Shown: positions 6,617-13,562 of the stretch, in pieces
Numbering within the stretch: the stretch's first letter is position 1
How the letters are laid out: every line of letters begins with the position of its first letter
Assembly: GCA_902767065.1 (NCBI GenBank)
Contig: CACXFW010000172.1
Location: forward strand, 1 to 17,443
DNA: 17,443 nucleotides
Reading direction: 5' to 3'
Source: an uncultured Lachnospiraceae bacterium
GTDB taxonomy: Bacteria; Bacillota; Clostridia; Lachnospirales; Lachnospiraceae
Program-made: the position numbers and the translations under genes
The notes under the pieces: model-generated
Told to the model about the DNA's origin: nothing
Databases searched by the model: none
What the model saw: only the letters and a program-made list of their open reading frames with translations

Positions 6617-9606
6617 GCGATCTGATGAGACTGATCCCCTTCAGGAAGCTTCTGAACTGGTGTGTCGGGGAATATGAAAAAAGCGGAAGTATCTTTGGCA
6701 TCTCCAAGATGCTGACAAGAAACGGAAAGCGTTATCCGATCTTTGACGGGGCAATCGAAACGGTATTCGGACCCGCGGCGGGACCGAACACGCAGCTGGC
6801 GCAGAATCTGGTGGCCGCTTATCTGGCAGGTTCTTCCTGGTTCGAACTCAAGACGGTTCAGAAGATGGATGGACGGGAGCTGGCAGCGTGTGTGCCGAAG
6901 CCCTGCATCACGGCGCATGATGAATGCTATAACTGTGAATGGTCAACGGAGCTGGAGGTCGGACAGGCTTATGAGGAATATGTCAAGGCGTGGGTCCTGA
7001 TCCATATTCTGGCCAGGGAGCTGGAGCTTGGCTGCCCGGACGATGTGGTGTTCAACATGTCAGTCGGATATGATCTGGACGGGATTAAGACGCCCAAGAT
7101 CCAGAAGTTTTTGGATGACATGATCGAGGCAAAGGACAATCCCGTTTTCCAGGATTGCATAAAGGCAGCCACAGAAGCGGTCAGGTCCGGCCTTCTGAAG
7201 AAGGTGACGAAGGAGGATCTTTCGAAGATTCCATCCCGGATCTCGAACTCCGTGACGGAATCCACGCTTCACGGATGTCCTCCGAAGGAGATCGAGGCCA
7301 TTGCCTCCTACCTTCTGAAGGAGAAGCATCTGAACACTTACGTGAAGTGCAATCCGACCCTGCTCGGATACGAATTTGCCAGGAAGACGCTGGACGATCT
7401 GGGATATGACTACATCGCGTTTGATGACCATCATTTCACGACAGATCTTCAGTGGGAGGATGCGGTTCCCATGTTTGAGCGTCTGATCGCGCTTTCGAAA
7501 GAGCTGAATCTTTCCATCGGCATCAAGCTGACGAATACGTTTCCGGTCGACGTAAAGGCGGGAGAGCTTCCGAGTGAGGAGATGTACATGTCCGGCCGCA
7601 GCCTGTACCCGCTGACGATTCAGCTGGTATCCAGGATCGCAAAACAGTTCGACGGGAAACTTAGAATCTCCTACTCCGGCGGGGCGGACTATTTCAATAT
7701 CCGCGACCTGGTTACTGCCGGCGTGTGGCCGGTCACCATGGCGACAACCCTACTCAAGCCAGGCGGTTACCAGAGGCTCAGGCAGATCGGAGAGCTTCTT
7801 GCGGACCTTCCGGATGGAGAATGGCAGGGAGTGGATGTCGGGAAAGCAGGATCCTTGGCTGAGGCGGCTCTTGTCAGCGAGAGAAACCGCAAGAGTGTGA
7901 AGCCGCTCCCGTCCAGGAAGAAGGAGGATCCGCTTCCGCTGATGGACTGCTTCGACGCGCCATGCCGCTCAAGCTGCCCGATCCACCAGGATATCCCGGC
8001 TTACCTGAGAGCGATGGAGGAGGGAAGATGCGAAGATGCGCTCCGGATTATTCTGGAGAAAAATGCGCTTCCGTTTATCACCGGAACGATTTGTCCCCAC
8101 ACCTGCGCGGACCGCTGCATGCGCAATCATTATGAGGAAAGCGTTAAGATCCGGAAGGTAAAGCTTCAGGCAGCAGAAGAAGCGGCAGATGCGATCCTGA
8201 AGGAAAAGGCTGCGCCGAAGGCTGTCACAGGGAAGAAGGCGGCTGTTGTGGGCGGCGGTCCGGCGGGACTTGCGGCGGCATCGTTCCTTTCCAGGGCTGG
8301 CGTGCCGGTTACGGTATTCGAGAAGACGCAGCGCCTGGGCGGTGTTGTACGTATGGCGATTCCTCAGTTCAGAATCCCGGACAGCGCGATTGACAGGGAT
8401 GTGGAACTGTGCGCAAGATATGGCGCTGAGTTTAAGACCGGATGTGAGATCACGGATCTTGAAGCGCTCAGAAGGGAGGGATACACCGACATCCTGCTTG
8501 CGGTCGGTGCCTGGAAGAGCGGAAGACCTGCCCTTGCCTATGGAGAGGCGATGGACGCGCTGGAATTTCTGACAAAGGTGAAGTATGACAATGGCGCGGT
8601 GGACCTCGGGGAGAAGGTCGTCGTGATCGGCGGCGGCAATACCGCGATGGATGTCTCCCGGGCGGCGCTGCGTGTGAAAGGAGTGAAGCAGGTCAGCCTG
8701 GTATACCGCAGGACAAAACGCTACATGCCCGCGGAGGAAGAAGAGCTTCGGGAAGCGGTCGAGGACGGCGTTCTCTTCCGGGAACTGCTCTCACCGGTCG
8801 GCTGGAAGGACGGAAAGCTTGAGTGCAGCGTCATGAAGCTCGGAGAGCCGGATGAAGGCGGAAGGAGGAGCCCGGTCGATACCGGAAGGAAGGAGCTTAT
8901 CGAGTGTGACAGCGTCATCACGGCTGTCGGAGAGAGGGTGGATTACAGCCTGCTCGAAGGCGCAGGCGCCGCGTTTGATGAAAAAGGACGTCCGGTGACG
9001 GATGAGAATTGCATGTCAAGCGTTAAGGGCCTGTATATCATCGGTGACTGCAGGAGAGGTCCCGCTACGGTTGTGAAGGGAATCGCCGACGCGATGGCAG
9101 CAGCGTCCCTGATCGCGGGGATTGACTTTGGAATCTTCGAAAAAGAGAACGGGGCGGACGATGTCTCCAGATGCCTGGAGAAGAAGGGCGTTTTGAGCGA
9201 TGCGTGCGGCAGTCTGCCCGAGAAGCGCTGCCTTGGCTGCGCGACGGTCTGCGAAGTATGCACTGATGTCTGTCCGAACCGTGCCAACCTTGCGATAACG
9301 GTGCCGGGGCTTGAAAAGCCCCAGATCCTTCATGTGGACGGAATGTGCAATGAGTGCGGAAACTGCGCCGTATTCTGCCCGTACTCCGGCAGGCCCTACC
9401 GCGATAAGCTGACACTGTTTGAGAGCGCGGAGGATATGGATAACTCAGAGAATACAGGGTTTATGGTCCTTGAGGGGACAAAGGTCCGTCTGCGCTTTGC
9501 GTCCCGGATTCAGACGGCAGACGTTGCGGATGCGGGATGCGGGCTGTATGAACCGCTCCGCCTGCTGATTCTGACGGTGATCCGGGAATACCCGTGGCTG
9601 ATCTGA
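6613..9606 (+). CDS. ygfK: YgfK-like flavin/iron-sulfur oxidoreductase (annotated in homologues as putative selenate reductase)
   Basis: The protein is 997 aa; E. coli YgfK is about 1030. Its N-terminal half (about 1-430) resembles a dihydroorotate/dihydropyrimidine-dehydrogenase TIM barrel (GPAAGPNTQLAQN, VKCNPTLLGY, SYSGGADYFNIRD). A GltD-like module follows: cluster-binding Cys446, 451, 455, 494, 498 and 502, an FAD site GGGPAG (547-552), an NAD(P)H site GGGNTA (673-678), and GLYIIGDC. The C-terminal ferredoxin part has Cys873, 876, 880, 883, 887, 912, 915, 918 and 922, enough for two [4Fe-4S] clusters. Electrons probably pass between NAD(P)H and an FMN-bound ring substrate, so reduction of a dioxopurine-type ring is more plausible than selenate reduction; this is inference. 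No membrane segment or signal peptide is seen. It overlaps ssnA by 4 bp. Confidence 0.92.
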   Translation: MSDLMRLIPFRKLLNWCVGEYEKSGSIFGISKMLTRNGKRYPIFDGAIETVFGPAAGPNTQLAQNLVAAYLAGSSWFELKTVQKMDGRELAACVPKPCITAHDECYNCEWSTELEVGQAYEEYVKAWVLIHILARELELGCPDDVVFNMSVGYDLDGIKTPKIQKFLDDMIEAKDNPVFQDCIKAATEAVRSGLLKKVTKEDLSKIPSRISNSVTESTLHGCPPKEIEAIASYLLKEKHLNTYVKCNPTLLGYEFARKTLDDLGYDYIAFDDHHFTTDLQWEDAVPMFERLIALSKELNLSIGIKLTNTFPVDVKAGELPSEEMYMSGRSLYPLTIQLVSRIAKQFDGKLRISYSGGADYFNIRDLVTAGVWPVTMATTLLKPGGYQRLRQIGELLADLPDGEWQGVDVGKAGSLAEAALVSERNRKSVKPLPSRKKEDPLPLMDCFDAPCRSSCPIHQDIPAYLRAMEEGRCEDALRIILEKNALPFITGTICPHTCADRCMRNHYEESVKIRKVKLQAAEEAADAILKEKAAPKAVTGKKAAVVGGGPAGLAAASFLSRAGVPVTVFEKTQRLGGVVRMAIPQFRIPDSAIDRDVELCARYGAEFKTGCEITDLEALRREGYTDILLAVGAWKSGRPALAYGEAMDALEFLTKVKYDNGAVDLGEKVVVIGGGNTAMDVSRAALRVKGVKQVSLVYRRTKRYMPAEEEELREAVEDGVLFRELLSPVGWKDGKLECSVMKLGEPDEGGRRSPVDTGRKELIECDSVITAVGERVDYSLLEGAGAAFDEKGRPVTDENCMSSVKGLYIIGDCRRGPATVVKGIADAMAAASLIAGIDFGIFEKENGADDVSRCLEKKGVLSDACGSLPEKRCLGCATVCEVCTDVCPNRANLAITVPGLEKPQILHVDGMCNECGNCAVFCPYSGRPYRDKLTLFESAEDMDNSENTGFMVLEGTKVRLRFASRIQTADVADAGCGLYEPLRLLILTVIREYPWLI

Positions 9607-9656
9607 AGAAGGCCTTCAGCCGCCTTAGGCGATGACAGGATGCGGCTTTTGCCTGT

Positions 9657-9693
9657 ATCTTCTGAACGCGGTTTTGAATTGCGTTCAGAAGAT
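9657..9693 (+). other. Strong hairpin after ygfK, without a T tract
   Basis: ATCTTCTGAACGC (9657-9669) and GCGTTCAGAAGAT (9681-9693) form a perfect 13-bp stem with an 11-nt loop. A second small stem, CCTGC/GCAGG (9695-9699 with 9711-9715), follows. There is no run of T, so this is not a standard intrinsic terminator. It may be an mRNA-stabilising 3' structure for ssnA-ygfK, or part of the dispersed repeat that continues to 9731. Confidence 0.65.
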
Positions 9694-9710
9694 GCCTGCG
9701 GCCAGATGAT

Positions 9711-9731
9711 GCAGGGGCCGTGAATAGTAAC
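9711..9731 (+). repeat. Dispersed repeat motif, copy 1
   Basis: GCAGGGG followed by TGAATAGTAAC (9721-9731) sits directly after hairpin 9657-9693. An inverted relative (TGAATAGTTAC on the minus strand at 17362-17372, also preceded by GCA and a G run and next to a hairpin) occurs at the right edge. Two instances of the same hairpin-plus-motif layout suggest a small dispersed intergenic repeat. Confidence 0.45.
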
Positions 9732-9760
9732 TCGCCGGAGGGTCTCATGGGATTGGGTGC

Positions 9761-9788
9761 TTGACAAGTCTGAACAAACTGTTATATT
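9761..9788 (+). promoter_or_regulatory. Near-consensus sigma-A promoter for the ygeY operon
   Basis: A perfect TTGACA (9761-9766) is followed, after 16 bp, by TATATT (9783-9788; five of six match TATAAT). Transcription would start near 9795, leaving a leader of roughly 65 nt. It is the best promoter in the window and separates ygeY-ygeW-arcC-PLP-serC from ssnA-ygfK. Confidence 0.7.
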
Positions 9789-9847
9789 GGTTTCAGAAAA
9801 AAAGTTTGGCTGGAAAAATTTCTGTTATTCATCAGACGGACCGATCA

Positions 9848-9854
9848 GGGAGGA
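9848..9854 (+). promoter_or_regulatory. Ribosome binding site that fixes the ygeY start
   Basis: GGGAGGA ends 7 nt before the ATG at 9862. The frame is open upstream to a GTG at 9757, but that longer form would span the promoter at 9761-9788 and has no ribosome site. The 9862 start also gives the family-like N-terminus. Confidence 0.75.
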
Positions 9855-9861
9855 ACGGAGC

Positions 9862-11256
9862 ATGGAGCTTGATTACGGTAAGATCAAAGAAGCTGCACAG
9901 GGGTATCAGAAGGAGATGACCGCGTTTCTTCGCGCGATGATCTCTCATCCGAGTGAGAGCTGCGAAGAGAAAGACGTTGTCATGTGCATTAAGGCAGAGA
10001 TGGAGAAGGTCGGTTTTGACAAGGTTGAAATCGATGGTCTTGGCAATGTGATCGGATGGGCCGGCAGGAATGGCGACATCGGAGAGGACAAGAAGATCAT
10101 AGCCATTGACGGGCATATTGATACCGTCGGAATCGGAAACAGGGAGAACTGGACCGCGGATCCTTATGAAGGCTGGGAGGATGACGATGTCATCTATGGC
10201 CGCGGAGGCTCCGATCAGGAGGGAGGAACGGCCAGTGCCGTCTATGCGGTAAAGATCATGAAGGAGATGGATCTGATCCCGGAGGGCTACAAGGTCATGG
10301 TGGTCGGCTCTGTCATGGAAGAGGACTGCGACGGTCTTTGCTGGCAGTATATCGTCAACAAGGACAAGATCCGTCCGGAGTTTGTCATTTCCACCGAGCC
10401 GACCGACGGAGGAATCTACAGAGGTCACAGAGGCCGCATGGAGATCCGCGTGGATGTTCATGGTGTCTCCTGCCATGGGAGCGCGCCGGAGCGTGGAGAC
10501 AACGCAATCTACAAGATGGCGGATATCATCCGCGATGTGCGCGCCCTGAACAACAATGGCTGCAGCGACAGCACCCAGATCCGGGGACTCGTGAAGATGC
10601 TTGATCCCAGATATAATCCGGAGCATTATGAAGACGCGCGCTTCCTCGGACGCGGTACCTGCACGGTTTCCCAGATCTTCTATACCTCGCCGAGCCGCTG
10701 CGCGGTTGCCGATTCGTGCGCAATCTCGATCGACCGCCGCATGACCGCGGGAGAAACCTGGGACAGCTGCCTGAAGGAGATTGAGGAGCTTCCGTCTGTA
10801 AAGAAGTACGGGGATGACGTGAAAGTCTCCATGTACATGTACTCCCGTCCGGCATGGACCGGTGAGGTCTACGAGACGGAAGCCTATTTCCCGACCTGGA
10901 TCAATAAAGAGAACGCGGCGCATGTGAAGTGCCTGACGGACGCGCACAAGGCGCTGTACGGTGACAGGAGAATGGGGCCGGAGAGCCAGAAGGCGCTCAG
11001 AGACAGGCCCCTGATTGATAAATGGACCTTCTCCACCAATGGTGTCGCGATCCAGGGACGCTATGGGATTCCCTGCGTCGGATTCGGCCCGGGCGCGGAG
11101 AGTCAGGCGCATGCGCCGAATGAGATTACCTGGAAGCAGGACCTGGTGCGTGTGTGCGCGGTTCTGACAGCGGCGATCCCGCTATATACGACAGAGGAGA
11201 AAACGGATGATGTGACGGTCTTTTGTGCCGGGAAGACAGACAACGATATCCTCTGA
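9862..11256 (+). CDS. ygeY: YgeY family M20 metallohydrolase
   Basis: This 464-aa M20/ArgE/DapE-type zinc hydrolase is closest to E. coli YgeY (about 403 aa). Conserved metal and catalytic residues are visible: His85 and Asp87 in [11 protein letters not shown], Asp118 in [10 protein letters not shown], Glu153/Glu154 in [10 protein letters not shown], an acidic ligand in STEPTDGG (Glu179/Asp182), and His417 in QAHAPNE. The YgeY signatures [17 protein letters not shown] and [10 protein letters not shown] are present. In the anaerobic purine locus it probably cleaves an amide or ureido bond of a ring-opened intermediate; the substrate is not fixed by sequence. It is longer than E. coli YgeY through an insertion around residues 230-260, another near 375-390, and about 20 extra C-terminal residues. 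It is first gene of its operon, after the promoter at 9761. Confidence 0.9.
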   Translation: MELDYGKIKEAAQGYQKEMTAFLRAMISHPSESCEEKDVVMCIKAEMEKVGFDKVEIDGLGNVIGWAGRNGDIGEDKKIIAIDGHIDTVGIGNRENWTADPYEGWEDDDVIYGRGGSDQEGGTASAVYAVKIMKEMDLIPEGYKVMVVGSVMEEDCDGLCWQYIVNKDKIRPEFVISTEPTDGGIYRGHRGRMEIRVDVHGVSCHGSAPERGDNAIYKMADIIRDVRALNNNGCSDSTQIRGLVKMLDPRYNPEHYEDARFLGRGTCTVSQIFYTSPSRCAVADSCAISIDRRMTAGETWDSCLKEIEELPSVKKYGDDVKVSMYMYSRPAWTGEVYETEAYFPTWINKENAAHVKCLTDAHKALYGDRRMGPESQKALRDRPLIDKWTFSTNGVAIQGRYGIPCVGFGPGAESQAHAPNEITWKQDLVRVCAVLTAAIPLYTTEEKTDDVTVFCAGKTDNDIL

Positions 11257-11258
11257 CG

Positions 11259-11324
11259 CCGTGCGCCGGTTTGGCGCGCGGCGGGGTTTTGAACCCCTCC
11301 GGGGCGGAAAACCATCTGCCCCGG
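11259..11324 (+). other. Three consecutive hairpins between ygeY and ygeW
   Basis: Immediately after the ygeY stop there are three stems. One is 9 bp with one G-U pair (11259-11267 with 11273-11281). One is GGGGTT/AACCCC (11283-11288 with 11292-11297). One is CCGGGGC/GCCCCGG (11299-11305 with 11318-11324). None has a T tract, so they more likely adjust mRNA processing or the relative expression of ygeY and ygeW than end transcription. Confidence 0.6.
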
Positions 11325-11373
11325 CATCACAGGCATAACAGATGAAAAAGACCGTTCAGGAAAGGAAGGCAGG

Positions 11374-12570
11374 ATGGATAAAGGATTACAGGCATTGATA
11401 GACAGGCTGGATTCCCTGAAATTCAGCGATATGTATGAAAATGATTTCTTCTTTACCTGGGACAAGACAGACGATGAGATCATGGCTGTCTTTACCGTGG
11501 CGGACGCGCTCAGGAATCTGAGGGAGCACAATCTCTCCACGAGGATCTTTGATTCGGGACTTGGAATCTCCATTTTCCGTGACAATTCCACAAGGACAAG
11601 GTTCTCCTTCGCGTCCGCCTGCAACCTGCTTGGGCTTGCAGTCCAGGACCTGGATGAGAAGAAGAGTCAGATTGCTCACGGAGAGACTGTGCGGGAGACC
11701 GCGAACATGGTTTCCTTCATGGCGGATGTAATCGGAATCCGTGATGACATGTACATCGGCAAGGGCCATACCTATCAGAAGACCGTTGTGGATGCCGTTA
11801 CCCAGGGGTACAAGGACGGAATTCTGGAGCAGAAGCCGACGCTTGTCAACCTTCAGTGCGATGTGGATCATCCGACGCAGTGCATGGCGGACATGGAGGA
11901 GATCATCCATTATTTCGGCGGCGTTGAGAATCTGAAGGGCAAGAAGCTTGCCATGACCTGGGCCTATTCTCCCAGCTACGGAAAGCCGCTGTCCGTCCCG
12001 CAGGGTGTGATCGGTCTGATGACCCGCTTCGGCATGGATGTCGTCCTCGCGCATCCGGAAGGCTATGATGTATTTCCGGAATGTGAAGAGATTGCACGCA
12101 AAAATGCCGAAAAGAGCGGCGGAAGCTTCACGAAGGTCTCCAGCATGCAGGAAGCCTTCCAGGATGCGGACATCGTCTATCCCAAGAGCTGGGCTCCGTT
12201 TGCGGCGATGGAAAAGAGAACGGACCTGTACGGCAAGGGCGACTTTGACGGAATTGACGCCCTGGAGAAGGAACTTCTGAAGCAGAATGCCCGGTATAAG
12301 GACTGGACCTGCAGTGAAGAGCTTATGAAGACGACGAAGGACGGAAAGGCACTCTACCTGCACTGCCTGCCGGCCGACATCACCGGTGTTTCCTGTGAGG
12401 CCGGGGAGGTCGATGCCTCCGTATTCAACCGGTATCTGGATCCTCTGTACAAGGAAGCATCCTACAAGCCCTATGTGATCGCGGCGATGATCTTCCTTGC
12501 AAAGTGCAGGAATCCTCAGGAAACCCTGAAAAAACTGGCAGACCGTAATCAGCCGAGGCTCTTTTGCTGA
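11374..12570 (+). CDS. ygeW: YgeW-type knotted carbamoyltransferase
   Basis: This 398-aa protein belongs to the aspartate/ornithine carbamoyltransferase superfamily and matches E. coli YgeW (about 396 aa) over its whole length. The carbamoyl-phosphate site STRTR (72-76, in FRDNSTRTRFS) and the HCLPAD motif (330-335) are intact. Further YgeW signatures are GETVRETANM, QCDVDHPTQ, TWAYSPSYGKPLSVPQG and YPKSWAPF. In purine breakdown it is expected to run phosphorolytically, taking a carbamoyl group from a ureido compound to make carbamoyl phosphate and free an amine such as diaminopropionate. That direction is supported by the carbamate kinase gene starting 22 bp downstream. AAAGGAAGG (11361-11369) precedes the ATG. 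It is not ornithine transcarbamylase by sequence, although automatic annotation may call it so. Confidence 0.93.
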   Translation: MDKGLQALIDRLDSLKFSDMYENDFFFTWDKTDDEIMAVFTVADALRNLREHNLSTRIFDSGLGISIFRDNSTRTRFSFASACNLLGLAVQDLDEKKSQIAHGETVRETANMVSFMADVIGIRDDMYIGKGHTYQKTVVDAVTQGYKDGILEQKPTLVNLQCDVDHPTQCMADMEEIIHYFGGVENLKGKKLAMTWAYSPSYGKPLSVPQGVIGLMTRFGMDVVLAHPEGYDVFPECEEIARKNAEKSGGSFTKVSSMQEAFQDADIVYPKSWAPFAAMEKRTDLYGKGDFDGIDALEKELLKQNARYKDWTCSEELMKTTKDGKALYLHCLPADITGVSCEAGEVDASVFNRYLDPLYKEASYKPYVIAAMIFLAKCRNPQETLKKLADRNQPRLFC

Positions 12571-12592
12571 TTTCAAAGAGAGGTGACAGGCT

Positions 12593-13534
12593 ATGGCACA
12601 CAGAGTGGTAATCGCGCTGGGCGGAAATGCTCTCGGAAAGAACCTTCCCGAGCAGATGAAGGCGACGAGGGAGACCGCAAAAGCGATCACGGATCTGATC
12701 GAAGAGGGTTACGAGGTCGTCATCGCGCATGGAAACGGCCCCCAGGTCGGGATGATCCAGAATGCCATGAGCGAGCTGGTCAGGTCCGACCCGGAGAATT
12801 ATGTGACTGTCCCGCTGTCTGTCTGCGTTGCGATGAGCCAGGGGTATATCGGGTATGACCTGCAGAACGCGATGAGAGAAGAGATGCTCGACCGCGGGAT
12901 CGATGTCGGTGTCGCGACGGTTCTGACACAGGTCGAGGTGGATCCGGAGGATCCGGCCTTCCTGCATCCGACCAAGCCGATCGGTGCATTCATGACAAAA
13001 GAAGAGGCGGAGAAGCTTGTCCGTGAACGGGATTATGATGTGATCGAGGATTCCGGAAGAGGGTACCGGCGCGTAGTCGCCTCTCCGCAGCCGGTCGCCA
13101 TTGTGGAGATCGGAACCATCAAGTCCCTGGTCGATACGAACCATGTGGTGATTGCCTGCGGCGGAGGAGGGATTCCTGTATTCCGTACGAACGGCCATCA
13201 TCTCAAGGGCGCCGCGGCAGTGATCGACAAGGACTTCGCCGCAGAACGGCTGGCGGAGGAGGTGGAGGCGGATACGCTGATTATCCTCACGGCGGTAGAA
13301 AAGGTCTCGGTGCACTTCGGAAAACCGGACCAGAGAGACCTGGACGACCTGAGTGCCGCAGAAGTTAAGAGGCTGATCGAGGAAGGGGAATTTGCGCCCG
13401 GATCCATGCTTCCGAAGATGGAGGCCGCGGTCCGTTTCGTGAAATCAAAACCGGGAAGAAGGGCGCTGATCACCCTCCTTGAAAAGGCCAGGGACGGGAT
13501 CAGCGGACATACAGGAACCATGATTCACAGTTGA
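12593..13534 (+). CDS. arcC: Carbamate kinase
   Basis: This 313-aa protein has the usual length for carbamate kinase (ArcC/YqeA). It converts carbamoyl phosphate and ADP to ATP, CO2 and ammonia in the cytosol. Visible family motifs are GGNAL (10-14), AHGNGPQVG (45-53), the SPQPVAIVE and TIKSLVDTNHVVIACGGGGIPV segment (CGGGG at 189-193), the DKDFAAERLA segment, and GSMLPKMEAA with Lys275 near the C-terminus. AAGAGAGGTGA lies before the ATG. With ygeW 22 bp upstream and the PLP enzyme 28 bp downstream, it probably harvests ATP from the carbamoyl phosphate made by YgeW. No arginine deiminase gene is present, so an arginine deiminase pathway role is not supported. Confidence 0.95.
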   Translation: MAHRVVIALGGNALGKNLPEQMKATRETAKAITDLIEEGYEVVIAHGNGPQVGMIQNAMSELVRSDPENYVTVPLSVCVAMSQGYIGYDLQNAMREEMLDRGIDVGVATVLTQVEVDPEDPAFLHPTKPIGAFMTKEEAEKLVRERDYDVIEDSGRGYRRVVASPQPVAIVEIGTIKSLVDTNHVVIACGGGGIPVFRTNGHHLKGAAAVIDKDFAAERLAEEVEADTLIILTAVEKVSVHFGKPDQRDLDDLSAAEVKRLIEEGEFAPGSMLPKMEAAVRFVKSKPGRRALITLLEKARDGISGHTGTMIHS

Positions 13535-13562
13535 ACGATAGGATAGGAAAGGGGTAACTGTT

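Noticed and set aside
9757..9861. Upstream GTG start for ygeY adding 35 residues
   Set aside because: The extension would be encoded by the promoter and leader; the ATG at 9862 has GGGAGGA at proper spacing.
9832..11112. 426-codon minus-strand open frame opposite ygeY
   Set aside because: Antisense shadow of a strongly conserved gene with intact metal ligands; no family resemblance in the antisense translation.
11386..12690. 434-codon minus-strand open frame opposite ygeW and arcC
   Set aside because: Antisense shadow spanning two clearly recognisable plus-strand genes; no motifs and no promoter.
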